Below, piece by piece: positions 1 to 6,871 of a DNA stretch of 9,671 nt. The notes below the pieces were generated by a model. It saw only the letters and a program-made list of their open reading frames with translations, was not told the DNA's origin and ran no database searches. This stretch comes from Pseudomonadota bacterium. GTDB lineage: Bacteria > Pseudomonadota > Alphaproteobacteria > HIMB59 > GCA-002718135. The stretch is taken from assembly GCA_027625355.1 (NCBI GenBank), contig JAQBWI010000035.1:1-9671 (forward strand), written 5' to 3'. The translations under genes and the position numbers were made by a program. The stretch's first letter is position 1, and each line of letters starts with the position of its first letter.

Positions 1-319
1 CAAAAGTAATAGGGTCACCAATAAAAGGCACCCATGAAAATAAAAGTGGCCATTTACCATACCTAGAAAATATTTTATTACCTTTATCAATCATTTTATT
101 ATTGATTGGAAACCAAGATTTTTTAATAAAATAATTTATATAAAATCCACAAACCCAATTGAATAAAGAACCAAGCACATTACCGATTGATACAACTAAC
201 AATAATAATAAACTATTGTATTCTCCCAATGATAGTAAAGTAATAAAGTATGCTTCTGATCCAAATGGAATTATTGTTGCGACTGTAAAAGCAACAATAA
301 ATAATGAAATATACATCAT
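1..319 (-). CDS. yqaA: YqaA/DedA-like small inner-membrane protein (C-terminus cut by window edge)
   Basis: The minus-strand frame stays open for 106 codons from ATG at 319 to the left edge, so the stop lies outside the window. The visible protein is very hydrophobic, with two predicted membrane segments at about residues 3-31 and 36-61. It matches what I know of the YqaA family (SNARE-associated/DedA relatives): an N-terminal SLF..AF..AT..P..SE pattern, then a GN.LGSL.N motif near residues 46-54, and near residues 86-104 RYGKW followed by LLFSW.P..GDP, the family's most characteristic segment. E. coli YqaA is about 142 residues, so roughly a quarter is missing. Biochemical function is unestablished; DedA relatives are implicated in lipid or membrane homeostasis. 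A second ATG at 316 and an in-frame TTG at 352 are alternative starts; no clear Shine-Dalgarno site precedes any of them. The gene follows the ABC ATPase by 16 bases on the same strand and may be read through from it. Confidence 0.82.
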   Translation of the reverse strand, partial: MMYISLFIVAFTVATIIPFGSEAYFITLLSLGEYNSLLLLLVVSIGNVLGSLFNWVCGFYINYFIKKSWFPINNKMIDKGNKIFSRYGKWPLLFSWVPFIGDPITF

Positions 320-335
320 TTTAAATTTTGTCAGG

Positions 336-2036
336 TTAGATAATTGACTCAATTTTTGGCATCAATCTTATCAATTCTTTTGTGTATTCATGTAGAGGGT
401 TATTAAATAATGTCTCAGTATCATTTGACTCACATACAATACCATTTTTTAACACAATAATTCTATTACACATCTGCCTAATAACAGGTAGATCATGACT
501 GATAAATAGCATTGTCAAATGCAATTCATCTTGAATATCTTTTAATAAATTTAATATTTGCGCCTGAATACTTACATCCAAAGCTGATGTGGGCTCGTCA
601 CAAATTAATAATCTTGGTCTTGTTGCAAGTGCTCTTGCAATAGAAATTCTTTGTCTCTGACCTCCAGAAAATTCATGTGGGTACCGATCTAAAGATTTTC
701 TAGTCATTCCAACAATATCAATTAAATCATTAATGTTTTGCTCCAAGTCATTTCTCGTAATACCTTTTTGAAAAAATTTTATTGGTTCAGCAATAATATC
801 CTTTACTTTAAATCTTGGATTTAATGATGAATATGGGTCTTGGAAAATCATTTGTATTTGACCCCTACTTTTATCAATTTGATACTTTCTTTTTGAGTTA
901 TAAAGTGACAAGCCATTATACTCTAGTTTACCAACTGATGGCCTTACTAACCCAGTGATGATTTTAGCAATTGTAGATTTACCAGAACCTGACTCCCCAA
1001 CTAAACCGAGTGTTTCTCCTTCAAATAACTGAAATGAAACATTGTTTACTGCCTTAACTGCATTTTCATCTATTTTTTTTCTATAAGAGATAGACTGATC
1101 ATCAAAAATCTTTGTGATGTTTTGTAGCTCTAATAATTTTTGATTAGTGTTTTTTCTTACCCCCCACGTTTTAATAATATTTTTTGTTAAATTGTCTGAA
1201 CTTGATGTAATTTCTGAGCCATCAGGGCCAATAAGTTTAAATCTTTTAATTTTTTTATTTGTTGGCGGAACAGATATAACTAAACTTCGTGCTTCTGTGG
1301 ATTTTGGGTTAGTTAGCAAATCCTTAGTATTTCCTTGCTCCACAATCAATCCATGACGCATAACTATTACTTTATTTGTTGTTTCCGCAATCACACCCAT
1401 ATCATGGGTAATTATAACAACTCCTAAATTTCTTTTTTTTGTAAGTTCTTTTAATAATTCTATAATTTGATACTGAATACTAACATCTAATGCAGTTGTG
1501 GGCTCATCTGCTATTATTAGATCTGGCTCACAACTTATTGCTAGGGCAATAACAACACGTTGACGCATACCTCCACTAAATTGATGAGGGTAATCCTCAA
1601 TTCTTTTAGTTGCATTTTCTATTCCAACTTCTTTAAGAAGATTAATTGATTTTTTTAGAGCCTCTTCGTAGGATATATTTAAATGAGTTTGTATTGTCTC
1701 TATTAATTGATCTTTTATTTTAAAAAGTGGATTTAATGAGGTTTGTGGATCTTGAAAAACAAATCCTATTTTTTTTCCTCTTATTTTTTGAATAACTTCT
1801 TCATTATTTTGCAATTCTTTATTGTCTATCTTTATTGTACCATCAGTAATTTGCCCAGGTGGATCAATTAAATTAATAATTGCATTAGCAATAGTTGATT
1901 TTCCAGATCCAGACTCACCAACAATGCCTAGTATTTCGCCTCTCTCTAATGTAAAATTAACATTACTACTCGCAACTATAGTTTCTTTTCTAGTTTTGTA
2001 ACTAATGTTTAAATTTTTAATTTCTAATAAACTCAT
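336..2036 (-). CDS. Peptide-type ABC transporter ATPase, DppD and DppF domains fused in one chain
   Basis: Cytoplasmic ATPase of 566 residues that should power the adjacent permeases. It contains two complete ABC cassettes. In the first, Walker A GESGSGKST is at 40-48, the Q-loop Gln at 95, the signature SGGMRQ at 154-159, Walker B ending in DE at 177-178 and the H-loop His at 211. In the second, Walker A is at 347-355, the Q-loop Gln at 399, SGGQRQ at 457-462, DE at 480-481 and His at 514. Both catalytic sites look intact. Each half is followed by the short segment typical of oligopeptide/dipeptide ATPases (NP..H.YT-like, clearest at 546-552); the linker between halves is about 250-300. The start is set at ATG 2036 (MSLLEIKNL), which overlaps the upstream permease stop as ATGA; a longer reading from 2075 would add 13 charged residues and overlap that gene further. 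Fused arrangements of this kind are known from YejF and GsiA. The substrate is unknown. Confidence 0.93.
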   Translation of the reverse strand: MSLLEIKNLNISYKTRKETIVASSNVNFTLERGEILGIVGESGSGKSTIANAIINLIDPPGQITDGTIKIDNKELQNNEEVIQKIRGKKIGFVFQDPQTSLNPLFKIKDQLIETIQTHLNISYEEALKKSINLLKEVGIENATKRIEDYPHQFSGGMRQRVVIALAISCEPDLIIADEPTTALDVSIQYQIIELLKELTKKRNLGVVIITHDMGVIAETTNKVIVMRHGLIVEQGNTKDLLTNPKSTEARSLVISVPPTNKKIKRFKLIGPDGSEITSSSDNLTKNIIKTWGVRKNTNQKLLELQNITKIFDDQSISYRKKIDENAVKAVNNVSFQLFEGETLGLVGESGSGKSTIAKIITGLVRPSVGKLEYNGLSLYNSKRKYQIDKSRGQIQMIFQDPYSSLNPRFKVKDIIAEPIKFFQKGITRNDLEQNINDLIDIVGMTRKSLDRYPHEFSGGQRQRISIARALATRPRLLICDEPTSALDVSIQAQILNLLKDIQDELHLTMLFISHDLPVIRQMCNRIIVLKNGIVCESNDTETLFNNPLHEYTKELIRLMPKIESII

Positions 2037-2956
2037 CTCTTTTTTAATTTTGGATTTAAGGCGTCTCTCATCCAATCTCCAAGAAGATTAATAGACAAAG
2101 CTAAAACGACAAGAAAGATTGCAGGGAAAAAGGTTATCCACCATTCACCAGAAAATAAAAAATTATTTCCAAATCTGATAAGTGTTCCTAAAGAAGGTGT
2201 TGTTGGTGGTACTCCAACTCCTAAAAAACTTAAAGTAGATTCTGTAATTATAGCTAAAGCTAAACCAATTGTTGCAATTACAAGTATAGGTCTAAGAATA
2301 TTAGGTAATATATGCTTAAACATTATAATTATATTTGATAAACCAATAATTCTTGAAGCTGAGACGTACTCTTTATTTTTTTCAACAAGAGTTGATGCTC
2401 TAGTAACTCTAGCAAACTGAGGCCATTCAGAAATACCAATTGCAAAGATTAAAACATAAATTGCCATCTCGTCATGCATTGATCGGGAAATTACTGCTCT
2501 AGCTATTCCATCTACTAATAAAGCCATCAAAATAGTTGGTATGGTTAATTGTATGTCAGTAAAACGCATCACTATTATTTCATATCTCCCCCCTATATAC
2601 CCAGCTGTTAAACCAAGAAAGACGCCTAATATCATTGCAAAAAGAATTGATGCAAAACCAACAATTAAAGAAATTCTTGAACCATAAATCATAGTAGAAA
2701 ACATATCCCGTCCTTGTTGATCAGTACCTAGAAAAAAACTTGCACTTCCTCCTTCGGACCAAACAGGCGGTGTAAAAGCATCCATTAAAGAAACACTAGC
2801 TGGATCAAATGGATTGTAGGGTGCTACTATTCCTGCAAAAAAAGAGCAAAGAAAAATGATAAAGAAAATACTCGAAGAAATAATTGCTATTTTTGAATTA
2901 AAAAAACTATAGCCAATATCGGTATCATACATTTTATTAAAAGTTTTTTTAATCAT
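2033..2956 (-). CDS. dppC: Dipeptide/oligopeptide-type ABC transporter permease (DppC/OppC family)
   Basis: Inner-membrane permease of 307 residues, a normal length for DppC/OppC. It has the N-terminal cytoplasmic stretch and first membrane segment of this subfamily (about 22-47), then APYNPFDP, and the periplasmic FLGTDQQGRDMFS motif near residues 75-87 that is a hallmark of DppC-type proteins (GTD..GRD..S). Further hydrophobic segments follow, and near 200-220 comes the cytoplasmic EAA loop, with SASRIIG and later HILPN, which docks onto the ATPase. A last membrane segment precedes LLGDWMRDALNPKLKKR, a typical C-terminal ending. The start ATG lies two bases after the stop of the first permease gene, and a purine-rich AGGAAGAGAG stretch a short distance upstream could act as its ribosome site. 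The end overlaps the ATPase start by four bases, so the subunits are probably translationally coupled. The family is certain; the symbol is by similarity and does not fix the substrate. Confidence 0.93.
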   Translation of the reverse strand: MIKKTFNKMYDTDIGYSFFNSKIAIISSSIFFIIFLCSFFAGIVAPYNPFDPASVSLMDAFTPPVWSEGGSASFFLGTDQQGRDMFSTMIYGSRISLIVGFASILFAMILGVFLGLTAGYIGGRYEIIVMRFTDIQLTIPTILMALLVDGIARAVISRSMHDEMAIYVLIFAIGISEWPQFARVTRASTLVEKNKEYVSASRIIGLSNIIIMFKHILPNILRPILVIATIGLALAIITESTLSFLGVGVPPTTPSLGTLIRFGNNFLFSGEWWITFFPAIFLVVLALSINLLGDWMRDALNPKLKKR

Positions 2957-2958
2957 TA

Positions 2959-3936
2959 TTATTCACTCTCTTCCTTCAACCTAATTCTTGGATCAATAAA
3001 ATAGTAAGTAATATCAACTATAAAGTTTATCATTACAAAAATAAAAGCAACCATAATCATATATGCTGACATAATAGGTATATCGACAAAATATACGGCA
3101 TTAATAAATAAGGAACCCATACCTGGCCATTGAAAAACTGTTTCTGTAATAATTGAAAAAGCAATCAAGGTACCAATATTTATACCTGTAATTGTGATGA
3201 CTGGAATTAAACCATTTTTGAGTGCGTGTTTATAGTTAATAATATTGTTTTTTATGCCTCTTGCTCTAGCAAATTTAATATAATCAGTTTGTAATATTTC
3301 CATCATTTCTGCTCTTACTAGCCTGATGACATAAGTCATTTGAAAAAGACTAAGAGTAATAGAAGGAAGTATTAGAGCTTTTAAACCAGATAAAGTTAAA
3401 AAACCTGTTGTCCAAAAACCTAAATCAGTTACTTCTCCCCTTCCAAAAGATGGAAGAATACCTAAAATTACAGAAAACAAATATATTAGCATGATTCCAA
3501 TAATAAATGTTGGAAGTGAAACCCCTGCTAAAGACACAACAAGAATAACATTTGAAATAAAGCTATCTCTATGAATTCCTGTATAAACTCCTAAAATTGT
3601 TCCTATTATTATTGCTAGCATTGCAGAAACAAAAACTAATTCAAGAGTAGCTGGCAATCTTTCTCCAATTAAATCTGAAACTTCTCTTTTTAATTGATAA
3701 GATATTCCAAAATTCCCTTGAATTATATTTCCAACAAATCGTGAAAATTGAATATAAACGGGATCATTTAATCCTAATATTTCTCTCACTTCAGCCCTTC
3801 TCTCATCTGAAGCATCTTCCCCAGTCATGCTGTTAACAGGATCTCCAACAAAATTAAATAAAGAGAATGAAACAAAAGCTACAACAAACATAACAAGAAT
3901 AGATTGAAGTAGTCTTTTAAAGAAATAGCTGATCAT
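2959..3936 (-). CDS. dppB: Dipeptide/oligopeptide-type ABC transporter permease (DppB/OppB family)
   Basis: Inner-membrane permease of 325 residues, the usual size for DppB/OppB. It begins with the family's YFFKRLLQSI-like amphipathic start and first membrane segment, followed by a periplasmic region containing GDP, LGLNDP..IQF.RF and a GNFGISY segment, all characteristic of DppB. Several membrane segments follow. The EAA loop is visible as DYIKFARARG then KHALKNGLIPV, and the C-terminal FIVDITYYFIDPRIRL is the standard ending (D..Y...DPR.R). It should pair with the second permease as the heterodimeric channel. ATG 3936 fits the family N-terminus, but no Shine-Dalgarno sequence precedes it: the 3' arm of a 10-bp inverted repeat ends nine bases upstream instead. 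Translation may therefore be weak or dependent on structure. The gene sits second in the transporter operon, 54 bases after the binding-protein gene. Confidence 0.93.
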   Translation of the reverse strand: MISYFFKRLLQSILVMFVVAFVSFSLFNFVGDPVNSMTGEDASDERRAEVREILGLNDPVYIQFSRFVGNIIQGNFGISYQLKREVSDLIGERLPATLELVFVSAMLAIIIGTILGVYTGIHRDSFISNVILVVSLAGVSLPTFIIGIMLIYLFSVILGILPSFGRGEVTDLGFWTTGFLTLSGLKALILPSITLSLFQMTYVIRLVRAEMMEILQTDYIKFARARGIKNNIINYKHALKNGLIPVITITGINIGTLIAFSIITETVFQWPGMGSLFINAVYFVDIPIMSAYMIMVAFIFVMINFIVDITYYFIDPRIRLKEESE

Positions 3937-3945
3937 TATGTGAAA

Positions 3946-3974
3946 TTCTGGTCAGAATATTTCACTGACCAGAA
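3946..3974 (-). promoter_or_regulatory. Intra-operon stem-loop between binding-protein and permease genes
   Basis: A perfect inverted repeat has 10-base arms, TTCTGGTCAG at 3946-3955 and CTGACCAGAA at 3965-3974, around a 9-base loop. It lies between the stop of the binding-protein gene (3991) and the start of the dppB-like gene (3936). On the transcribed strand it is not followed by a run of U, so it is not a standard intrinsic terminator. Structures in this position in other binding-protein-dependent operons stabilise the upstream message or reduce read-through into the permeases; that role here is an inference. The inner end of the repeat is GC-containing in otherwise AT-rich DNA, which makes chance less likely. 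A protein-binding palindrome is an alternative reading. Confidence 0.7.
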
Positions 3975-3990
3975 ATTATAAGTTAATTTT

Positions 3991-5565
3991 TTAGTTTACG
4001 TTTGCAAATCTAAATAATGGTTCGTTGTTCATTCTAATAGGAACATCGACATTACTTTTAGATGCTTGGTTAACAACTTGGTGATGTAAAGGTAAGTATG
4101 TTACATCGTCTTGAGTGATATCCCAAGCTTCTGCAATCATAGCATTCCTTTTATCTAAGTCTGTTTCAACACCCATTGCTGCAACTAATTCGTCAACTCT
4201 AGAGTTAGAAAAATTAACTTTGTTCCAACTTCCAGAGCTCTCAAATAGATAGGAGTAAACATAGTGACTATCAAAAGTTGGAACTCCCCAACCTAACATA
4301 TACATATCACTTGTCATACCATTAGCATCACCCTCTTTTACTTCAGAAAAGTGCTGACTTTTAGTTTTGGCATCTAAATTTACTTTTACCCCTATTTTCG
4401 CAAACATCCCTACAGCAGCAACACAAATTGCTTCATCGTTAATGTAACGATCATTTGGACAATCAAGTGTCAGCTCAAATCCGTCTGGATAACCAGCTTC
4501 TGCTAAAAGTTTTTTTGAAAGTTCAGGGTCATAAGGTAATCTCTGATCTCTTTCAGGAGTATGGCCGTTTACACCGGGAGCGGTAATAATACCAGCAGGT
4601 ACACTTTGCCCTCTCATAACTTTATCCTTAATGGCATCCATATCTAAAGCATGATACATTGCTAAACGAACTCTTTTATCCGCAAAAGGATTTTTTCCTT
4701 TTATATTAGAAGAATTAAGTTCAGCTGAGCCTTGATCCATTCCAAAGAATATAGTTCTGTTTTGTGGAGTCATTTTTACAATATGTCCAGATGAAGACTC
4801 GATTCTTTGAATATCTTGCACAGGAACAACATTTGTATAATCGATTTCTCCAGAAAGAAGTGCTGCAACTCTTGTTGCATCATTTTTAATTGGAAGTAAT
4901 TCAATCTGATCTATGTTGTGTGTACTATGATCTCCCCACCAGTCAGTATGTTTTTCAAAAACAGTTCTTACATCCTGTTCTCTAAAAGTAATTTTAAAAG
5001 GCCCAGTACCATTTGCATTAGATGCACAGTAAGAAGTCTCTCCAGCATCCCAATTATATGATACTTCACAACCATTTGCTTTTGCCCAAGCTTCAGACAT
5101 TACAAATATCTGAGTTAATTGGTTTAAAAGAATAGGATTTGGTCCTTCAGTTTTTATTTCAAGTGTATAATCACCTGTAGCTGAAGCTGATTTAATACTT
5201 TTAATCAAATCCACCATATCTGATGGAGCTGTTTTCGCTCTATTAATACTAAAAGCAATATCGCTTGCATTTAAAGATGAGCCATCATGAAACTTAACAC
5301 CTTTACGAATATTAAATACCCAAGTATCAGCACTAGTAATATCCCATGACTCTGCAAGTTGTGGGAGTATTTCCATGTTAATACCTGGAGTTACTAATCC
5401 TTCATAAACTTGACGAGAGACCATGTGAGTAGGTCCTTCATTTTGTGCATGTGGATCTAGAGTTAATGAGTCACCTGGCATTGACCACTTTAAAGAAGCA
5501 GCATGCGAGATTGAAACAAAACTTGAGATAACCAATACCAAAAAAATATTAATTAATTTTTTCAT
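3991..5565 (-). CDS. Periplasmic substrate-binding protein, family 5 (peptide/nickel-type ABC transporter)
   Basis: Extracytoplasmic receptor of 524 residues that should deliver substrate to the downstream permeases. The N-terminus MKKLINIFLVLVISSF ending in ISHA|AS is a classic Sec signal peptide with probable signal peptidase I cleavage after residue 22; there is no lipobox Cys. The mature part has family-5 (SBP_bac_5) hallmarks: SLTLDPHAQ, the VYEGL segment, L.P.LAESW, W.F.IRKGVKFHDGS.L.A.D, NGTGPFK, and later RVAALLSGEID and VRLAMYHALD. Two closely spaced cysteine pairs, C166/C180 and C369/C381, probably form disulfides. Length is normal for the family. The start is placed at ATG 5565 because the signal peptide and a strong Shine-Dalgarno site point to it; an upstream reading from 5607 would add 14 residues spanning that ribosome site. 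Family-5 proteins bind peptides, but also nickel, glutathione, opines and other ligands, so the substrate is open. Confidence 0.93.
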   Translation of the reverse strand: MKKLINIFLVLVISSFVSISHAASLKWSMPGDSLTLDPHAQNEGPTHMVSRQVYEGLVTPGINMEILPQLAESWDITSADTWVFNIRKGVKFHDGSSLNASDIAFSINRAKTAPSDMVDLIKSIKSASATGDYTLEIKTEGPNPILLNQLTQIFVMSEAWAKANGCEVSYNWDAGETSYCASNANGTGPFKITFREQDVRTVFEKHTDWWGDHSTHNIDQIELLPIKNDATRVAALLSGEIDYTNVVPVQDIQRIESSSGHIVKMTPQNRTIFFGMDQGSAELNSSNIKGKNPFADKRVRLAMYHALDMDAIKDKVMRGQSVPAGIITAPGVNGHTPERDQRLPYDPELSKKLLAEAGYPDGFELTLDCPNDRYINDEAICVAAVGMFAKIGVKVNLDAKTKSQHFSEVKEGDANGMTSDMYMLGWGVPTFDSHYVYSYLFESSGSWNKVNFSNSRVDELVAAMGVETDLDKRNAMIAEAWDITQDDVTYLPLHHQVVNQASKSNVDVPIRMNNEPLFRFANVN

Positions 5566-5570
5566 TTTAT

Positions 5571-5578
5571 TTCCTCCT
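5571..5578 (-). promoter_or_regulatory. Strong Shine-Dalgarno site of the binding-protein gene
   Basis: AGGAGGAA on the minus strand, with its GGAGG core seven bases before ATG 5565. It decides this start over the ATG at 5607, because the longer frame would run through it. It is the only near-consensus ribosome site noticed in the window, which fits high expression of a periplasmic binding protein. Confidence 0.88.
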
Positions 5579-5646
5579 AAGAAAAATTCAATTACCAAGC
5601 AATACAACTAAGAAATTTTAATTCAATATGAATAATACAATTATGC
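5579..5646 (-). promoter_or_regulatory. Probable promoter-bearing gap between hemJ and the transporter operon
   Basis: This 81-base gap (5566-5646, including the ribosome site) is the largest intergenic space in the window and separates two functional units on the same strand. It is AT-rich and contains TAAAAT at 5615-5620 (minus-strand sense), a plausible -10 box matching the consensus at five of six positions, but no good -35 box at the right spacing. A small dyad, ATTCA-ATA-TGAAT, lies at 5621-5633, immediately upstream of that box. No GC-rich hairpin with a U-run is present, so no intrinsic terminator for the haem operon is evident and read-through is possible. The promoter call is inference from position and base composition. 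Confidence 0.3.
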
Positions 5647-6066
5647 TCAAAAGGGCTTAAAAACTACTAAAATTATGATTAAAATTAATATGAATGCAGG
5701 AATTTCATTAGTAATTCTAAAGAATTTAGATTTTATTTTGTTCTTATCATTAGCAAAACTCAGCAACCATTTTCTGCATATAAAATGATAGATTGTAAGT
5801 AAAAGAACAAAAAAGATTTTCATAAAAAGCCAGAAATCTAAACCAATATAATACAGCATAGACAGTCCAGAAATCCACGTAAAAATAAATGCAGGCATCA
5901 TAATTATATTAAATAATTTCTTTTCCATTATTTTGAAAGTCTCTGATGTTTCTTTTTTAATATCCTCTTCAGCATGATAAACAAATATCCTTGGTAAATA
6001 TAAAAGCCCTGCCATCCATGCTATTACACTAAAAATATGGATTGTTTTTAATATATTAAAGACCAC
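5647..6066 (-). CDS. hemJ: HemJ, protoporphyrinogen IX oxidase (integral membrane, UPF0093 family)
   Basis: Catalyses oxidation of protoporphyrinogen IX to protoporphyrin IX, the penultimate step of protohaem synthesis, in the inner membrane. The 139-residue protein shows the HemJ pattern: KTIHIFSVIAWMAGLLYLPR near the start with His10 conserved, then VYH at 29-31, a second membrane segment with W..G, DFWLFMKIF with Trp79 and Lys83 in the position of conserved HemJ residues, YH at 93-94, and the typical ending NEIPAF followed by a hydrophobic helix and VFKPF. Four membrane segments are predicted. Length is normal. The start is GTG at 6066, one base after the hemF stop; it aligns with the usual N-terminus, and AAGG lies directly before it. 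HemJ replaces the unrelated HemG and HemY enzymes in many alphaproteobacteria and some other lineages. It is the last gene of the haem operon. Confidence 0.93.
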   Translation of the reverse strand: MVFNILKTIHIFSVIAWMAGLLYLPRIFVYHAEEDIKKETSETFKIMEKKLFNIIMMPAFIFTWISGLSMLYYIGLDFWLFMKIFFVLLLTIYHFICRKWLLSFANDKNKIKSKFFRITNEIPAFILILIIILVVFKPF

Positions 6067-6067
6067 C

Positions 6068-6871
6068 TTAATCCCACTTAGCTACTGGAGGCATTGACAT
6101 TAAAATTGCATCAATATTTCCACCAGTCTCTAAACCAAACTTGGTTCCTCTATCATGCAATAAGTTAAACTCTGCATAACGACTTCTTTTTATTAGTTGC
6201 AAATCTTTTTCTTTATCACTCCAATTTTCATTTTTTAATTCCATTAGAGTTGATTGAATAAAATCTCTGAAATATTTTCCAATATCCTTAATAAAATCAA
6301 AATCTTGTTCCCAGTCATTTTTTAAATAATCAAAAAATATACCACCTGCTCCTCTTGCTTCTTTTCGATGAGGAAGATAAAAATAATCATCACACCATTT
6401 TTTATATTCAGAATATTTTTTTGTGTCGTACTTATCGCAAATATATTTTAATCCCTGATGATAGAGTTCAAGGTTTTCAAATTCCATGCAAGGAGTAATA
6501 TCCATTCCACCACCAAACCATTGTTCAGTTGTCACCAAATAACGAGTATTAAAATGCATCGAGGGAATTTTAGGAGACACAGGGTGCAATACTACACTTA
6601 TACCAGTAGCGTTATATTTTGGGTTATTTTTTGCTCCAGGAATTTTATCCTGCATTTGACTGTTAAATTTTCCAGATACAGATGATATATTTACTCCGCC
6701 TTTTTCAATAACTGATCCTTTAATCTTTGCCATTGTTCCACCACCTTGATGACTGTGACTCCAGTTAGTTTTAATAAAATCATTACCATCTATATCAGCA
6801 ATTATCTTAATGAGTTGATTTCGGAGATCTTCAAACCATTTTTTTGCTTCATCAAAATTGTGCTGTGTCAT
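6068..6871 (-). CDS. hemF: HemF, oxygen-dependent coproporphyrinogen III oxidase
   Basis: Cytoplasmic enzyme that uses O2 to decarboxylate coproporphyrinogen III to protoporphyrinogen IX. The 267-residue sequence carries the family signatures in order: SHQGGGTMAKIKGSVIEKGGVN near 40-61, ATGIS.VLHP and MHFNTRY (with the family's conserved active-site His), WFGGGMDITPC, YKKWCDDYFYLPHRKEARGAGGIFFD, and RYAEFNLLHDRGTKFGLETGG followed by ILMSMPPVAKW. It is shorter than E. coli HemF (299 residues): it ends directly after PPVAKWD, without the extension seen in gammaproteobacteria. The opening AKKWFEDLRNQ and the early C-terminus resemble alphaproteobacterial forms. The start overlaps the hemH stop by four bases (ATGA), implying translational coupling. 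The presence of HemF, with no oxygen-independent HemN in view, fits aerobic haem synthesis. Confidence 0.96.
   Translation of the reverse strand: MTQHNFDEAKKWFEDLRNQLIKIIADIDGNDFIKTNWSHSHQGGGTMAKIKGSVIEKGGVNISSVSGKFNSQMQDKIPGAKNNPKYNATGISVVLHPVSPKIPSMHFNTRYLVTTEQWFGGGMDITPCMEFENLELYHQGLKYICDKYDTKKYSEYKKWCDDYFYLPHRKEARGAGGIFFDYLKNDWEQDFDFIKDIGKYFRDFIQSTLMELKNENWSDKEKDLQLIKRSRYAEFNLLHDRGTKFGLETGGNIDAILMSMPPVAKWD

Noticed and set aside
159..347. Plus-strand open frame of 62 codons
   Set aside because: It is antisense to the clear YqaA-like gene on the minus strand, has low-complexity composition (Asn run) and no ribosome site.
1147..1356. Plus-strand open frame of 69 codons
   Set aside because: It lies wholly antisense to the linker region of the fused ABC ATPase and shows no family features.
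2037..2075. 13-residue N-terminal extension of the fused ATPase from 2075
   Set aside because: The ABC domain begins naturally at MSLLEIKNL, and ATG 2036 makes a typical ATGA overlap with the permease stop.
3946..3974. Intrinsic transcription terminator after the binding-protein gene
   Set aside because: The stem is good, but no U-run follows it on the transcribed strand, and the permease genes downstream belong to the same transporter.
5566..5607. 14-residue N-terminal extension of the binding protein from ATG 5607
   Set aside because: The extension runs through the strong Shine-Dalgarno site and would mask a standard signal peptide that starts at ATG 5565.
6458..6685. Plus-strand open frame of 75 codons
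   Set aside because: It lies antisense to conserved hemF motifs; it is a shadow of that gene.
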